Numbered from the stretch's first letter, positions 1 to 9,226 are shown. The stretch: DNA of 64,000 bases from Nibrella saemangeumensis (GCF_039541915.1 NZ_BAABHD010000010.1:62001-126000), one strand, 5' to 3'. Numbers and translations: made by a program. Notes: a model not told the origin generated them from the letters alone.

Positions 1-1624
1 CTCCCTCGCCAACAAGTACATGGGGTGGTTACGGCCTTTTGTCAACCGCCGGACGGTGACGCTGGGGGTACTGCTGCTGTTTATCATAGGCACCTGGGGC
101 ATCAGTACCGTTCTGCCAACCGGCTTTATTCCGACCGAAGATCAGGGTATGATCTACGTCAACGTGACTACGCCGGTGGGAGCTACGGTGGAGCGTACCG
201 AGAAAGTCATGGATCAGGTACAGGCGGTAGCTTCTAAAATGGAAGCCGTTGAAAACGTTTCGACGCTGGCGGGTCTGAGCCTGATGACCGACGGAGCCGG
301 TGCTTCGTACGGTATGGGGATGGTGAACCTGAAGGACTGGGATGAGCGAACGGCATCCGTTGATGATGTCATTGCCGAACTCCAGGAAAAAACCAAACAT
401 ATCACCGACGCCAGCATTCAGTATTTTTCACCGCCTACGGTACCGGGCTTTGGTAATGCCAGCGGGTTTGAACTCCGCATTCAGGATCGCACCGGCAGCG
501 ACGACCTGCAGAAAACCGCCGATGTAGCCAAAGGCTTCATTGCGGCTCTTAATGAGCGGCCCGAGGTTAACAATGCGTTCACCAGCTTTGACCCCAGTTT
601 TCCGCAGTATCTGTTGCATGTAGACCAGGAGAAAGCTGCCCAGAAAGGGGTATCGATTGAGAACACCATGAACTCGCTGCAAACACTGATGGGCAGCTTT
701 TATGCCTCTAACTTTATCCGGTTTAACCAGCTGTATAAGGTGATGGTGCAGGCGCCCCCCAGTTACCGGGCTAAGCCGGAGGACGTACTGAAACTGCACG
801 TCAAGAACGAAAAGGGGGAAATGGTGCCTTTGTCAAATTTTATCCGCCTGGAGCGGGTCTACGGCCCTGAGCAGCTTACCCGGTACAATATGTTTACCTC
901 AGCTATGATTACCGGTGAACCCAGACCCGGCTATAGCAGCGGTGATGCCATTAGGGCCGTTCAGGAAGTGGCGAAAGAGAAGCTGCCGCGAGGGTTCTCT
1001 TACGAGTGGACCGGTATGACCCGCGAGGAGATTGCCTCGGGCGATCAGGCGATGTACATCTTTATCATCTGTCTCGTATTCGTGTATCTGCTGCTGGTAG
1101 CGCAGTATGAGAGTCTCTTCCTGCCACTATCGGTGCTGCTGTCACTGCCTGCCGGGGTGTTCGGATCATTTCTGTGCCTGCAACTGGCTGGTCTGCAGAA
1201 CAACATCTACGCCCAGGTGGCCCTGGTTATGCTAATCGGTTTGCTGGGTAAAAACGCTATTCTGATTGTCGAATTCGCCAATCAGCGGCAGAAAGAGGGG
1301 CTGTCCATTATCAAAGCCGCCAGGGAGGGTGCCCTATCGCGGCTACGGCCAATTCTTATGACGTCTTTCGCGTTTATTGCGGGTCTTATTCCGCTCTGTA
1401 TGGCGTCGGGCGCCGGTGCGCTGGGTAACCGGTCTATTGGTACGGCTGCCGCCGGAGGAATGCTGATCGGGACCATTTTTGGACTGTTCCTGATTCCCGG
1501 TCTGTATGTGCTGTTTGCCAAACTGGCCGAACGCCTGAAGTCGAAAAATCCACAGGACGACGAGTCGGAGCCTGTTCCTGTATTCACTCAAACTCATGTA
1601 AATGGTGCAACCGTCAGTAAATAA
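1..1624 (+). CDS. RND efflux pump inner-membrane subunit, C-terminal part (5' end outside window)
   Basis: The frame is open from the first bases of the window, so the N-terminal half of the protein lies upstream. The visible ~540 residues are the second half of an AcrB/HAE1-type proton-driven drug exporter. They hold one transmembrane segment near the start, a large periplasmic domain beginning with the sequence TEDQGMIYV, and then five transmembrane segments. The stretch GLLGKNAILIVEFANQR followed by RLRPILMTS is the typical AcrB motif before TM11. The gene overlaps the next one by 23 bp, so pump and outer-membrane channel are translationally linked. The periplasmic adaptor is presumably upstream. 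The substrate cannot be told from sequence. Confidence 0.95.
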   Translation, partial: SLANKYMGWLRPFVNRRTVTLGVLLLFIIGTWGISTVLPTGFIPTEDQGMIYVNVTTPVGATVERTEKVMDQVQAVASKMEAVENVSTLAGLSLMTDGAGASYGMGMVNLKDWDERTASVDDVIAELQEKTKHITDASIQYFSPPTVPGFGNASGFELRIQDRTGSDDLQKTADVAKGFIAALNERPEVNNAFTSFDPSFPQYLLHVDQEKAAQKGVSIENTMNSLQTLMGSFYASNFIRFNQLYKVMVQAPPSYRAKPEDVLKLHVKNEKGEMVPLSNFIRLERVYGPEQLTRYNMFTSAMITGEPRPGYSSGDAIRAVQEVAKEKLPRGFSYEWTGMTREEIASGDQAMYIFIICLVFVYLLLVAQYESLFLPLSVLLSLPAGVFGSFLCLQLAGLQNNIYAQVALVMLIGLLGKNAILIVEFANQRQKEGLSIIKAAREGALSRLRPILMTSFAFIAGLIPLCMASGAGALGNRSIGTAAAGGMLIGTIFGLFLIPGLYVLFAKLAERLKSKNPQDDESEPVPVFTQTHVNGATVSK

Positions 1625-3050
1625 ACATCTTTCTTTATATACGTTTCTATTCCTGTTGCTACTGAGCAGCTGTCAGGTCTATGGACCTACGCAACGACCC
1701 AGGGCAACCGCTCCACCCGTTTCTTTCACCGGTAGCGTTGATTCTACCAGTGTGGGTGACCAGGACTGGAAAGCCTTCTTCTCCGATGCCGATCTGGAGC
1801 GGCTGATCGATACCGCGCTGACCAATAACCTCGATGTTCGGATTGCCACGCAACGCATTGAAATGGCCCGCGCTACCTTTGACGTCAGTCGGGCAGCCTT
1901 GCTCCCTTTGGTGAGTGCTGTTGGTTCCGCCGGGGTAGAAAAGTTCGGTAAGTACACGATGAATGGAGTCGGTAACTACGACACTAACTTGTCGGAGAAA
2001 ATAGGTGAGGACCGTCGCATTCCCAATCCTACTCCCGATTTCTTTCTGGGGCTTCGGAGTTCCTGGGAGATTGACATCTGGGGTAAACTGAGGAACCAGC
2101 GAAAGGCTGCTTATGTGCGCTTCCTGGCTTCTGAGCAGGGGCGGCATCTGGTCAGAACATCGCTGGTTGCCGAAGTAGCCCGGTTGTATTATAACCTGAT
2201 TGCGCTCGACAGTGAACTGAATATTATTCGCCAGAACATTACCCTCCAGGAAAGAGCGGTACAACTGGTTGATGTTCAGAAAGCCGCCGGCCGGGTAACG
2301 GAGCTGGCCGTACAGCAGTTTACCGCGCAGTTGCTCGGCACCCGTAGTCTGGAAGTGCAGGTACAGCAGCAGATTGTGGAGACAGAGAATCAGCTGAACC
2401 GGCTGCTGGGCCGCTACCCTCAGCCGATTCGCCGGAGTCGGACCATCAATGAGCAGGAACTACCTGCTACGGTTGCTGCCGGTATTCCGGTCCAGATGCT
2501 GCGTCGCCGGCCCGACATCCGGCAGGCTGAACTGGAACTGGAAGCTGCTCATATTGACGTGGACGTGGCCAGACTACAGTTTATGCCATCACTCACTCTA
2601 ACGCCTTACGTCGGTCTGAATTCGTTCAGGGCTGCTACCCTGTTTGATCCCGGCTCGCTGGCCGCGGGTGTACTGGGCGGACTGGCGGGCCCGGTGCTTA
2701 ACCGCCGGCCTCTCCGGGCGAATTATAACTTTTCGATTGCTCAGAGCCGCGAAGCGTTGTACCGGTATCAGCAAAATATCCTGACCGGCTTCAGCGAAGT
2801 AGTAACAAACCTTCGTGGCATTGAGAATTATCGTAAAGTAGCCGATTTTCAGGCGAGAGAAGTTGACGCGCTGGAACGGGCCGTTTCCATCTCCAACGAT
2901 CTGTTCCGAAGCGGTTATGCCTCCTATCTGGAGGTAATCACCGCCCAGCGCAGCGTACTGGATGCGGAGTTGGGTTTCATCCGAACCCGACAGGCCCAGT
3001 ATAACTCGCTGATTGATTTGTATCGGTCGCTGGGAGGAGGGTGGCAGTAG
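1602..3050 (+). CDS. Outer-membrane efflux lipoprotein, TolC/OprM (NodT) family
   Basis: This is the outer-membrane channel of a tripartite RND efflux system, 482 residues. The N-terminus is a lipoprotein signal (hydrophobic LFLLLLSSC, lipobox cysteine near residue 24). Two OEP-type halves follow, with the family signature RRPDIRQAELELEAAHIDV in the middle and a second helical half ending in the SGYASYLEVITAQ region. Its ATG lies 23 bp inside the end of the RND pump gene, which indicates one operon. It ends convergently against a phosphoesterase gene only 12 bp away, where both stop codons sit in a small palindrome. Confidence 0.95.
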   Translation: MVQPSVNKHLSLYTFLFLLLLSSCQVYGPTQRPRATAPPVSFTGSVDSTSVGDQDWKAFFSDADLERLIDTALTNNLDVRIATQRIEMARATFDVSRAALLPLVSAVGSAGVEKFGKYTMNGVGNYDTNLSEKIGEDRRIPNPTPDFFLGLRSSWEIDIWGKLRNQRKAAYVRFLASEQGRHLVRTSLVAEVARLYYNLIALDSELNIIRQNITLQERAVQLVDVQKAAGRVTELAVQQFTAQLLGTRSLEVQVQQQIVETENQLNRLLGRYPQPIRRSRTINEQELPATVAAGIPVQMLRRRPDIRQAELELEAAHIDVDVARLQFMPSLTLTPYVGLNSFRAATLFDPGSLAAGVLGGLAGPVLNRRPLRANYNFSIAQSREALYRYQQNILTGFSEVVTNLRGIENYRKVADFQAREVDALERAVSISNDLFRSGYASYLEVITAQRSVLDAELGFIRTRQAQYNSLIDLYRSLGGGWQ

Positions 3051-3066
3051 TAGAGGGGGGTACTAC
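3047..3066. repeat. Small palindrome holding both convergent stop codons
   Basis: The sequence GTAGTA, an 8-base purine loop (GAGGGGGG), then TACTAC. The TAG stop of the efflux lipoprotein (3048-3050) and the TAG stop of the opposing phosphoesterase (3063-3065) occupy the same place in the two arms. It is short enough to be coincidence, but it matches the stop-anchored arrangement of the longer palindromes in this window. Confidence 0.5.
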
Positions 3067-3557
3067 TTCTTCCCCAACTCAATTACCTCCATACCCGTTA
3101 TTCGTCCGGCGTCAAGATTGAAGCGGATACAGGTGCGCATCTGGTGGAAACCGGTTTTGCCGGCGGCACCGGGATTGATATATAGCAAATTATTCATTTT
3201 TGCGTCGCGGGCCACTTTCAGGATATGGGAGTGGCCACACACAAAGATATCAGGTGGGTTGGCCCGCAGGAGCGGCCGGGTAACTGGATTGTAATTGGGA
3301 GGTGACCCGCCGATGTGGGTGATCCAAATAGCAAAGCCTTCCAGGGTAAAGCGCAGGTTCTCCGGCCAGTCCCACTCGTTCTTTGCGTCGATGTTTCCCG
3401 ACACGGCCCGGACGGGCTTAAACGCCTTCAACTGCTCCAGCACCTGCGGGGCACCAATGTCACCGGCATGCCAGATTTCGTCGCAGTCCTTAAAGTAGTC
3501 GAATACCTGAGGATCTAAATAACTATGGGTGTCGGAGAGCAGGCCGATTCGGGTCAT
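3063..3557 (-). CDS. YfcE/MJ0936-type metallophosphoesterase
   Basis: A 164-residue single-domain calcineurin-like phosphodiesterase. All metal-binding motifs are visible in order: SDTH near residue 8, HAGDIG near 36, SGNID near 54, a histidine in ITHIGG near 80, and CGHSH near 108. Family members are small cytosolic phosphodiesterases with dinuclear metal sites; the natural substrate is usually unknown. The length is normal for the family. It is convergent with the efflux genes. Upstream lies an 80-bp palindromic repeat separating it from the acyl-CoA ligase on the same strand. Confidence 0.9.
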   Translation of the reverse strand: MTRIGLLSDTHSYLDPQVFDYFKDCDEIWHAGDIGAPQVLEQLKAFKPVRAVSGNIDAKNEWDWPENLRFTLEGFAIWITHIGGSPPNYNPVTRPLLRANPPDIFVCGHSHILKVARDAKMNNLLYINPGAAGKTGFHQMRTCIRFNLDAGRITGMEVIELGKK

Positions 3558-3591
3558 GCAGGATAAACTGCCAGGCGGTTAAATTGGTTGG

Positions 3592-3671
3592 TTTGTCATT
3601 CCGACGAAGGAGGAATCTCAGACGCTGCTAGTCAGTACCGCCAAAGATTCCTCGTTCCTCGGAATGACAAA
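3592..3671. repeat. GTCATTCCGA-type intergenic inverted repeat
   Basis: The left arm begins TTTGTCATTCCGACGAAGG and the right arm is its near-perfect reverse complement, ending GGAATGACAAA, with a loop of about 25 bases. It lies one base beyond the TAG stop of the acyl-CoA ligase and upstream of the phosphoesterase. Closely similar GTCATT-C-CGA palindromes are dispersed in many Bacteroidota genomes (recalled knowledge, not searched). It probably folds into a hairpin at the 3' end of the ligase transcript. Confidence 0.85.
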
Positions 3672-3672
3672 G

Positions 3673-5361
3673 CTATGCGTTCAGAATAATCTCCTTCATC
3701 TCCGAACGAATCTTCTTCTTATCAATTTTACCCACGCTCGTCTTGGGTATCTCCGAAACTAAAATAACCCGGTCGGGTACGTACCACTTATTAATGTCGC
3801 CCCGCTCGACCTGTTGCTGCAAGCTGCCTCGAATCTGCGCCGGAGTAACTTTGCCGTTGTAGTCCGGCTTTAGCACGATAAGGGCGTGTGGGCGTTCGCC
3901 CCAGCGGTCGTCGGGGAGGCCAATCACGGCGGACTCGGCAACGCCCTCCACCCGCGAGAGCAGGTCTTCAATCGCCAGCGAAGATACCCACTCACCACCT
4001 GATTTAATGACGTCTTTGGTTCGGTCGGCAATCTGCACCCAGTTGTCGGGAGAAATGCTAGCTACGTCGCCGGTATGCAGCCAGCCGTCGCGCCAGAGGT
4101 TTTCCGACTGCTCCGGCTCTTTGTAGTACCCCTGCGTCATCCAGGGTCCACGTGCTACCAATTCGCCAACCGAATGGCCATTGTGCGGCACCGGATTACC
4201 GTGGTCATCAACCAGTTTCATCTCCACGAATGGCGCAATACGCCCCGCCCGCGTCCGTAGGTTCACCTGTTCGTCAATTGGGAGGGGCTTTTCTTCGTCG
4301 TTCAGGTAGGAAACCGACATAATAGGGGCAGTTTCGGACATGCCATAGCCGGCATACACCTGAATACCCAGTTCAAGAGCCGCTTTGGCTAAGCCCTGCG
4401 TCAGCGCTGACCCGCCAATAATAACTTTCCAGCGACCCAGTTGTGGTTTGAACTGCTGCGCAGCCGGACTGTTGACCAGCATTTGCAGAATAGTCGGCAC
4501 GCAGTGTGAGAGTGTAACACCTTCTTTTACCAGCAGCTTCAGCAGCATCTCCGGCTCATAGCGGCCGGGGTAAATTTGCCTGGCCGACAGCATGGTAGCC
4601 AGGAACGGAAATCCCCATGCATGCACATGAAACATGGGCGTTATGGGCATATACACGTCTGTCGCGGACTTGAAGGGCACACACTCATAGCCGGAAACGT
4701 ACGTCAGCAGCCCCATTGTGTGCATAAACAACTGCCGGTGGGAGAAGTGAACACCCTTAGGGTTACCCGTGGTGCCGGTCGTGTAAAAGGTCGTCGCCCA
4801 GGTATTTTCATCGAAGTCGGGGAAGTTATATTCGTCAGATGTGTTCTTCAGCAAGGTTTCGTATTCGCCTTCAAAACCATCAGGTACGGTATGGCCGGCT
4901 GTCGGATCGGCATACACTTTGTCGGTCATAAAGACATACTTCTCCACGGTGGTCAGATCGGCCTTGACGGCGTTCAGCAGGGGCAGAAAGTCTTCATGAA
5001 TCAGCACCAGCTTGTCTTCGGCATGGTTCATGGTATACAGAATCTGCGCCGGCGACAGGCGTACGTTGATGGTGTGCAAAATGGCCCCGATGCCGGTTAT
5101 ACCAAAGAAACACTCCAGGTAGCGATGACTGTCCCAATCGAAAACCGCTACCGTATCGCCCGCTTTTACGCCCAGGTCTGTCAGCATATTGGCCAGACGG
5201 CGAACCCGGCGGTTAAACTCGATGTAGTTCATCCGGAACAGGTCACGGTAGACGATCTCGCGCTGCGGTTCGTACTTCAGGGACTGGGCCAGCAGGTTCT
5301 TTATCAGCATGGGCGGCTCGTGAGCCGAAGCCGTGCGGGGAATAAGTTTGGTCTGTAGCAT
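3673..5361 (-). CDS. Fatty-acyl-CoA synthetase (AMP-dependent ligase, DmdB/FadD-like)
   Basis: An ANL-superfamily enzyme that activates a carboxylic acid to acyl-AMP and then acyl-CoA. Length is 562 residues. Visible motifs are the P-loop YTTGTTGNPKG (about 193-203), YGMSETAP (339-346), GWLHTGD (426-432), the hinge region DRTKDVIKSGGEW (447-458), and the catalytic lysine in TSVGKIDKKK (K545). The overall pattern resembles medium/long-chain ligases of the DmdB group more than MenE or acetyl-CoA synthetase. The exact acid is unknown. It sits 59 bp downstream of a nucleoside transporter on the same strand but has its own promoter-like and operator-like sequence just before the ATG, suggesting control by a repressor. 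Confidence 0.92.
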   Translation of the reverse strand: MLQTKLIPRTASAHEPPMLIKNLLAQSLKYEPQREIVYRDLFRMNYIEFNRRVRRLANMLTDLGVKAGDTVAVFDWDSHRYLECFFGITGIGAILHTINVRLSPAQILYTMNHAEDKLVLIHEDFLPLLNAVKADLTTVEKYVFMTDKVYADPTAGHTVPDGFEGEYETLLKNTSDEYNFPDFDENTWATTFYTTGTTGNPKGVHFSHRQLFMHTMGLLTYVSGYECVPFKSATDVYMPITPMFHVHAWGFPFLATMLSARQIYPGRYEPEMLLKLLVKEGVTLSHCVPTILQMLVNSPAAQQFKPQLGRWKVIIGGSALTQGLAKAALELGIQVYAGYGMSETAPIMSVSYLNDEEKPLPIDEQVNLRTRAGRIAPFVEMKLVDDHGNPVPHNGHSVGELVARGPWMTQGYYKEPEQSENLWRDGWLHTGDVASISPDNWVQIADRTKDVIKSGGEWVSSLAIEDLLSRVEGVAESAVIGLPDDRWGERPHALIVLKPDYNGKVTPAQIRGSLQQQVERGDINKWYVPDRVILVSEIPKTSVGKIDKKKIRSEMKEIILNA

Positions 5362-5362
5362 G

Positions 5363-5392
5363 TTGAGTTCAACGGTTGTGAACTCAAATATA
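5363..5392 (-). promoter_or_regulatory. Promoter -7 box overlapping an operator-like inverted repeat
   Basis: On the minus strand TATATTTG (5392-5385) matches the Bacteroidota -7 consensus TAnnTTTG exactly. It overlaps a perfect 8-bp inverted repeat TTGAGTTC / GAACTCAA (arms 5363-5370 and 5380-5387, 9-bp spacer). The repeat ends one base before the ligase ATG. A dimeric repressor (for example TetR or FadR type) bound here would cover the -7 box and the start site. The -33 element is only a weak T-rich match. The regulator is not in the window. Confidence 0.55.
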
Positions 5393-5420
5393 AATATTAA
5401 GAGAAGGAGTTAAAGAAAAA

Positions 5421-6662
5421 CTATAGCAACAGGCCCGCCAGCGTAGCCGACATATACGACGCCAGCGTACCGCAGATCAGTGCCTTGAAACCCAGCCGCG
5501 CCAGGTCACTCCGGCGTGTTGGGGCCAGCTCGCCAATACCGCCTACCTGAATGGCAATCGACGAGAAGTTGGCAAAACCACACAACGCGAAACTGGTGAT
5601 AGCCACCGTTTTGGGATCCAGTGTGTCTTTGACTTTTACCAGGTCCAGATACGCGACAAACTCGTTTACCACCATCTTGGTGCCCATCAGGGCCCCAGCG
5701 GCCTGAATATCTTTGGTAGGTACGCCCATCGCCCAGGCAAAAATTGAAAACACATTGCCCAGCAGGAAGTTCAGGCTCAGGTTAGACATTCCGAATATGT
5801 AAAACCCTATCCGAAATAACAGGCTATCGATCAGGGCAATCAGGGCAATAAAGCCGATCAGCATGGCTACCACGTTAAAACCCACCTTTAATCCCTCGCT
5901 GGCCCCGGCCGCAATGGCGTCGAGCAGGTTGGCGTGATGCTTCTTGATGTCTACCCGAACGGTTCCCTGTGTTTCGGAGACTTCGGTTTCCGGCATCACA
6001 ATTTTACTGATCACCAGCGCCCCCGGTGCGGCCATGATACTGGCCGCCAGCAGGTACGGTGCCGGTACACCAAGCGAGATATAGACCGCCAGAACACCAC
6101 CCGCAATACAGGCAAAACTACCCGACATCGACGCCAGCAGTTCCGACATGGTCATGCCCTTCAGGTACGGCTTTATCATAATCTGCGCTTCCACCTGCCC
6201 AACAAACGTACTCGACACGTTCGACAGTGCTTCGGCACCGCTCACACCCATCAGCCACTTCATCACGCGGGCCATCACGGCGACCACCCGCTGCATAATA
6301 CCCAGATGGTAGAAAATATTCACCAGTACGGCGACGAAAATGATGGTTGGGATGATCTGGAAGAAGAAAATGAAATTATTTTCCGGCCCGAATACCCGGC
6401 CTAGTATCTCGGGCTTCACCAGGGGGGAAAAAACGAATTCGGCCCCTTTGCCCGCTTTCCGCAGAAGCCGGTCGATGTTATGACCCAGCCATTGAAAAAT
6501 CTGCTGGCCGGCTTCGGTTTTCAGGACAAATACTGCCAGGCCGAACTGGAGCAGCAGCCCCACGCCTACAGTACGGTAATTTATGGCTTTTCGATTATTT
6601 GATAAAGCGTAGGCTACGCCCAGAATCAGAACGATACCGATTAATCCGGTGAAACGGCTCAT
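5421..6662 (-). CDS. Concentrative nucleoside transporter (NupC/CNT family)
   Basis: A 413-residue polytopic inner-membrane protein. The N-terminal region has three hydrophobic segments and the GxxLQF motif (GVGLLLQFGLAVFVL). The core contains FFQIIPTIIFVAVLVNIFYHLG, NVSSTFVGQVEAQ and ASMSGSFACIAGGV, the nucleoside- and cation-binding loops of CNT proteins, and the C-terminal part has SFALCGFANFSSIAIQVGGIG. CNT carriers import nucleosides with Na+ or H+. Length and motif order are normal for bacterial members. There is no nucleoside-catabolism gene beside it, so its specificity is open. Confidence 0.93.
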   Translation of the reverse strand: MSRFTGLIGIVLILGVAYALSNNRKAINYRTVGVGLLLQFGLAVFVLKTEAGQQIFQWLGHNIDRLLRKAGKGAEFVFSPLVKPEILGRVFGPENNFIFFFQIIPTIIFVAVLVNIFYHLGIMQRVVAVMARVMKWLMGVSGAEALSNVSSTFVGQVEAQIMIKPYLKGMTMSELLASMSGSFACIAGGVLAVYISLGVPAPYLLAASIMAAPGALVISKIVMPETEVSETQGTVRVDIKKHHANLLDAIAAGASEGLKVGFNVVAMLIGFIALIALIDSLLFRIGFYIFGMSNLSLNFLLGNVFSIFAWAMGVPTKDIQAAGALMGTKMVVNEFVAYLDLVKVKDTLDPKTVAITSFALCGFANFSSIAIQVGGIGELAPTRRSDLARLGFKALICGTLASYMSATLAGLLL

Positions 6663-6821
6663 TAAATGCTTAGTAAGTTATCAGGTGTCCAGTTTACAGC
6701 GCAAAAAGCCTGCGAAGATACAAACTAATACATAAACCACACCGAAAGGTCAGGCGCACTAGCGGCTTTGCTCTTTCTAAGCCGGCGAATTCACCCGCTA
6801 ATTTTTAGTCTGGAAAAACAA

Positions 6822-6850
6822 AAGCCTGCGGGAGATACACCTACAGGCTT
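6822..6850 (-). terminator. Intrinsic terminator of ppk
   Basis: Stem AAGCCTG / CAGGCTT with a 15-base loop, followed on the minus strand by a T-rich run (TTGTTTTT). It lies 24 bp beyond the polyphosphate kinase stop codon and separates it from nupC. Confidence 0.7.
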
Positions 6851-6873
6851 CGTTATTTTAACAATCAGGTGAA

Positions 6874-9081
6874 TCAATGCACCTCTTCCTCGTCTGGTTC
6901 GTGCTCCTCCACTGCATCCGGGACTGTATCCACCGGTTGCACGTCGTCGAATAAACGGGCAGTCATGACCTCCTCTTCGGTAACGTCGAAAAATAACCGC
7001 TGCGTATTGAACGGCTCTCCGCCATCATCCAGGCAGCAGCGCTCGTAATTGCCGTCTTCTTTCAGCACATAAGCGTTGATGTTGTCGAGCAGGTTATACT
7101 GGAGGATATGGATAACTTCCTGCTTTACCCGGCTGTCGGCCAGCAGAAAAAGCGATTCGATGCGCCGGTCGAAGCTGCGGACCATAATATCAGCACTGCC
7201 GCCGTAGACTTTTGGATCCCCATTGTTGTGGAAGTAAAAGAGACGTGTATGCTCCAGGAAATCACCGACCAGCGAACGCACGGTGATATTCTCGCTGAGG
7301 CCGGGGCGTTGCGGACGCAGGCAGCAGATACCCCGCACGATCAGCCGGATGCGTACCCCCGCCTGAGACGCTTTGTAGAGTTCGCTGATTACTTCCTGGT
7401 CTTCCAGCGAGTTGATCTTGATGCAGATACCACTCGGCAGACCATTCTGCGCGTTCTCAGCCTCGCACCGGATCAGGTTGATCAGCTGCTTCCGCATATC
7501 ACGCGGAGCCGTAATCAGATTCTGATAATCGTTCGGCAACGAATGACCCGTGATAACGTTGAAGAACTCCGATATATCCTGCGTATAAACCTCATTGGTT
7601 GTCAGCAGGCCAATATCGGTGTATAGTTTGGCTGTTTCTTCGTTGTAGTTCCCGCTCGACAGGTGAGCGTAGCGCACAACACGGTTACCCTCATTGCGGA
7701 CTACCAGCAGCAGTTTGGTATGGGTTTTGAACCGGCTGATGCCGTAAATGACAAAGCAGCCGGCTTTTTGCAGCCGCTGTGCCTCGCGGATGTTATTTTC
7801 TTCGTCGAAGCGGGCTTTTACCTCAAACAGAACGGATACGTGTTTTCCATTCTCGGCGGCTTTCAGCAGGGCCTCCGTAATGCGGGAGCGTTTGGCCAGC
7901 CGGTAAATGGTCAGCTTGATGGCGAGTACGTTCGGGTCTTCAGAGGCCTGTTCCAGCAGTTGAAGCACCGGCTCGAAATTGTTGTACGGATGATGCAGCA
8001 GGATGTCCCGCTCCTTCATCGTTTCAAAGATGTCGGTAACCTTCTCGCGCTCCAGCCCTAACGGCGGGACGGGCGGATGCGGAGCCGGTAGATCATCTTT
8101 AAAATCCGGATGCCGCACAATCTGCCACAGGCTCGTGTAATCGATCAGCGAAGGTGTTTCGAACAGATTGTAGTCATCAATCTCCCAGCGCTTCTTCAGG
8201 AGATTCACCATCCATTCCTGGCCAGGCGCTCTATCGCCGGCTTCGAGTTCAACCCGGACAACGCGGCCCAGGCGACGGTTCTTGATTTTCTGTTTGATTT
8301 CGTCGATGAAATCGGCTTCGATATCATCGCTTTCTTCCAGCGTAAAATCGCCGTTTCGGGTTATCCGGAAGAGGTTCACCGACAGAATTTCGACATTCCG
8401 GTACAGTTTTTTGATATGCTGCCGGATTATTTCTTCAAGGGGTAAAAACAGCACCTCGCCGTCCCGTTCAAAATTCATGAACCGGGGCAGGTTGGCGGGT
8501 ATCTGCACAAACGAAAGCCGCTGGTGGTCCTCTTCATGGATATGCGGCTGATCCGGGTTTTTCGTAACTACCCCAAAAATCAGCACTTTGGGTAACAACA
8601 CCGGAAAGGTATGCGTGTAGTCATACAGCATGGGCGTCAGCATCGGATAAATCGTCCGGTCAAAATACGCTTCGCTTTGCTGCTGCTCGTCCGCTGTCAG
8701 GTCGTTGTGGTGAACCAGTTGGAGTTCGTTCTCGGCGAATAAAGGCAGCAACTCCTCCAGAAAAACCTGGTGCTGGTCTTTGCTGAACTGCTGGGCAGCC
8801 GTGAGCAGCGCCTTCCGGAAGGGAACCTCCCGCAAACCGGAATAATCGACCCGCTCCTTACCATAATCCAGGTAATTATATAAGCTACCAACCCGAATGG
8901 TAAAGAACTCGTCCATGTTGGAAGCTGTAATGGCCAGAAACTTCAACCGCTCCATCAGGGTCCTGTTGAGACTACGGGCCTGGTCCAGCACCCGTTCATT
9001 AAACTTCAGCCAGCTCAGATCCCGGCTGAGGTAATTACTCTGTTCAATGACGTTGCTGACCTTTTCGCTGACTTTAGTCAT
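6874..9081 (-). CDS. ppk1: Polyphosphate kinase 1
   Basis: Reversibly polymerises the gamma-phosphate of ATP into inorganic polyphosphate. From the chosen ATG it is 735 residues. It has the N-terminal signature NYLSRDLSWLKFNERVL, the head domain, and the two C-terminal catalytic domains with the conserved histidines in FKTHTKLLLVVR and YAHLSSGNYNEETAK. The frame stays open to an upstream ATG at 9180 (768 residues), but the ATG at 9081 is preceded by a strong Shine-Dalgarno sequence and brings the protein closer to usual family length. The acidic tail (EEHEPDEEEVH) is unusual but not functionally diagnostic. A terminator follows it, and the gyrB terminator lies upstream, so it is probably transcribed alone. 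Confidence 0.93.
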   Translation of the reverse strand: MTKVSEKVSNVIEQSNYLSRDLSWLKFNERVLDQARSLNRTLMERLKFLAITASNMDEFFTIRVGSLYNYLDYGKERVDYSGLREVPFRKALLTAAQQFSKDQHQVFLEELLPLFAENELQLVHHNDLTADEQQQSEAYFDRTIYPMLTPMLYDYTHTFPVLLPKVLIFGVVTKNPDQPHIHEEDHQRLSFVQIPANLPRFMNFERDGEVLFLPLEEIIRQHIKKLYRNVEILSVNLFRITRNGDFTLEESDDIEADFIDEIKQKIKNRRLGRVVRVELEAGDRAPGQEWMVNLLKKRWEIDDYNLFETPSLIDYTSLWQIVRHPDFKDDLPAPHPPVPPLGLEREKVTDIFETMKERDILLHHPYNNFEPVLQLLEQASEDPNVLAIKLTIYRLAKRSRITEALLKAAENGKHVSVLFEVKARFDEENNIREAQRLQKAGCFVIYGISRFKTHTKLLLVVRNEGNRVVRYAHLSSGNYNEETAKLYTDIGLLTTNEVYTQDISEFFNVITGHSLPNDYQNLITAPRDMRKQLINLIRCEAENAQNGLPSGICIKINSLEDQEVISELYKASQAGVRIRLIVRGICCLRPQRPGLSENITVRSLVGDFLEHTRLFYFHNNGDPKVYGGSADIMVRSFDRRIESLFLLADSRVKQEVIHILQYNLLDNINAYVLKEDGNYERCCLDDGGEPFNTQRLFFDVTEEEVMTARLFDDVQPVDTVPDAVEEHEPDEEEVH

Positions 9082-9088
9082 TTTATCT

Positions 9089-9096
9089 ACCTCCTT
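9089..9096 (-). promoter_or_regulatory. Strong Shine-Dalgarno deciding the ppk start
   Basis: AAGGAGGT on the minus strand, 7 bases before the ATG at 9081. Such full anti-SD matches are rare in Bacteroidota, where most genes lack one, so it supports this internal start over the upstream ATG at 9180. Confidence 0.6.
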
Positions 9097-9226
9097 CCCG
9101 GTGCCGGCTCCTTCCCGGTTGCGCTGTGTCAGTTTATGTATCAGATTTCCTATCACGGTAGTATTGTCGGTTGGGTTCAAGAAATAAACTCGTCAGGTGA
9201 GAAAATATCCCTGATTTATAAACAAA

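Noticed and set aside
4576..5358. A 260-codon open frame opposite the acyl-CoA ligase.
   Set aside because: Histidine/glutamine-rich translation typical of antisense frames; the ligase explains the region.
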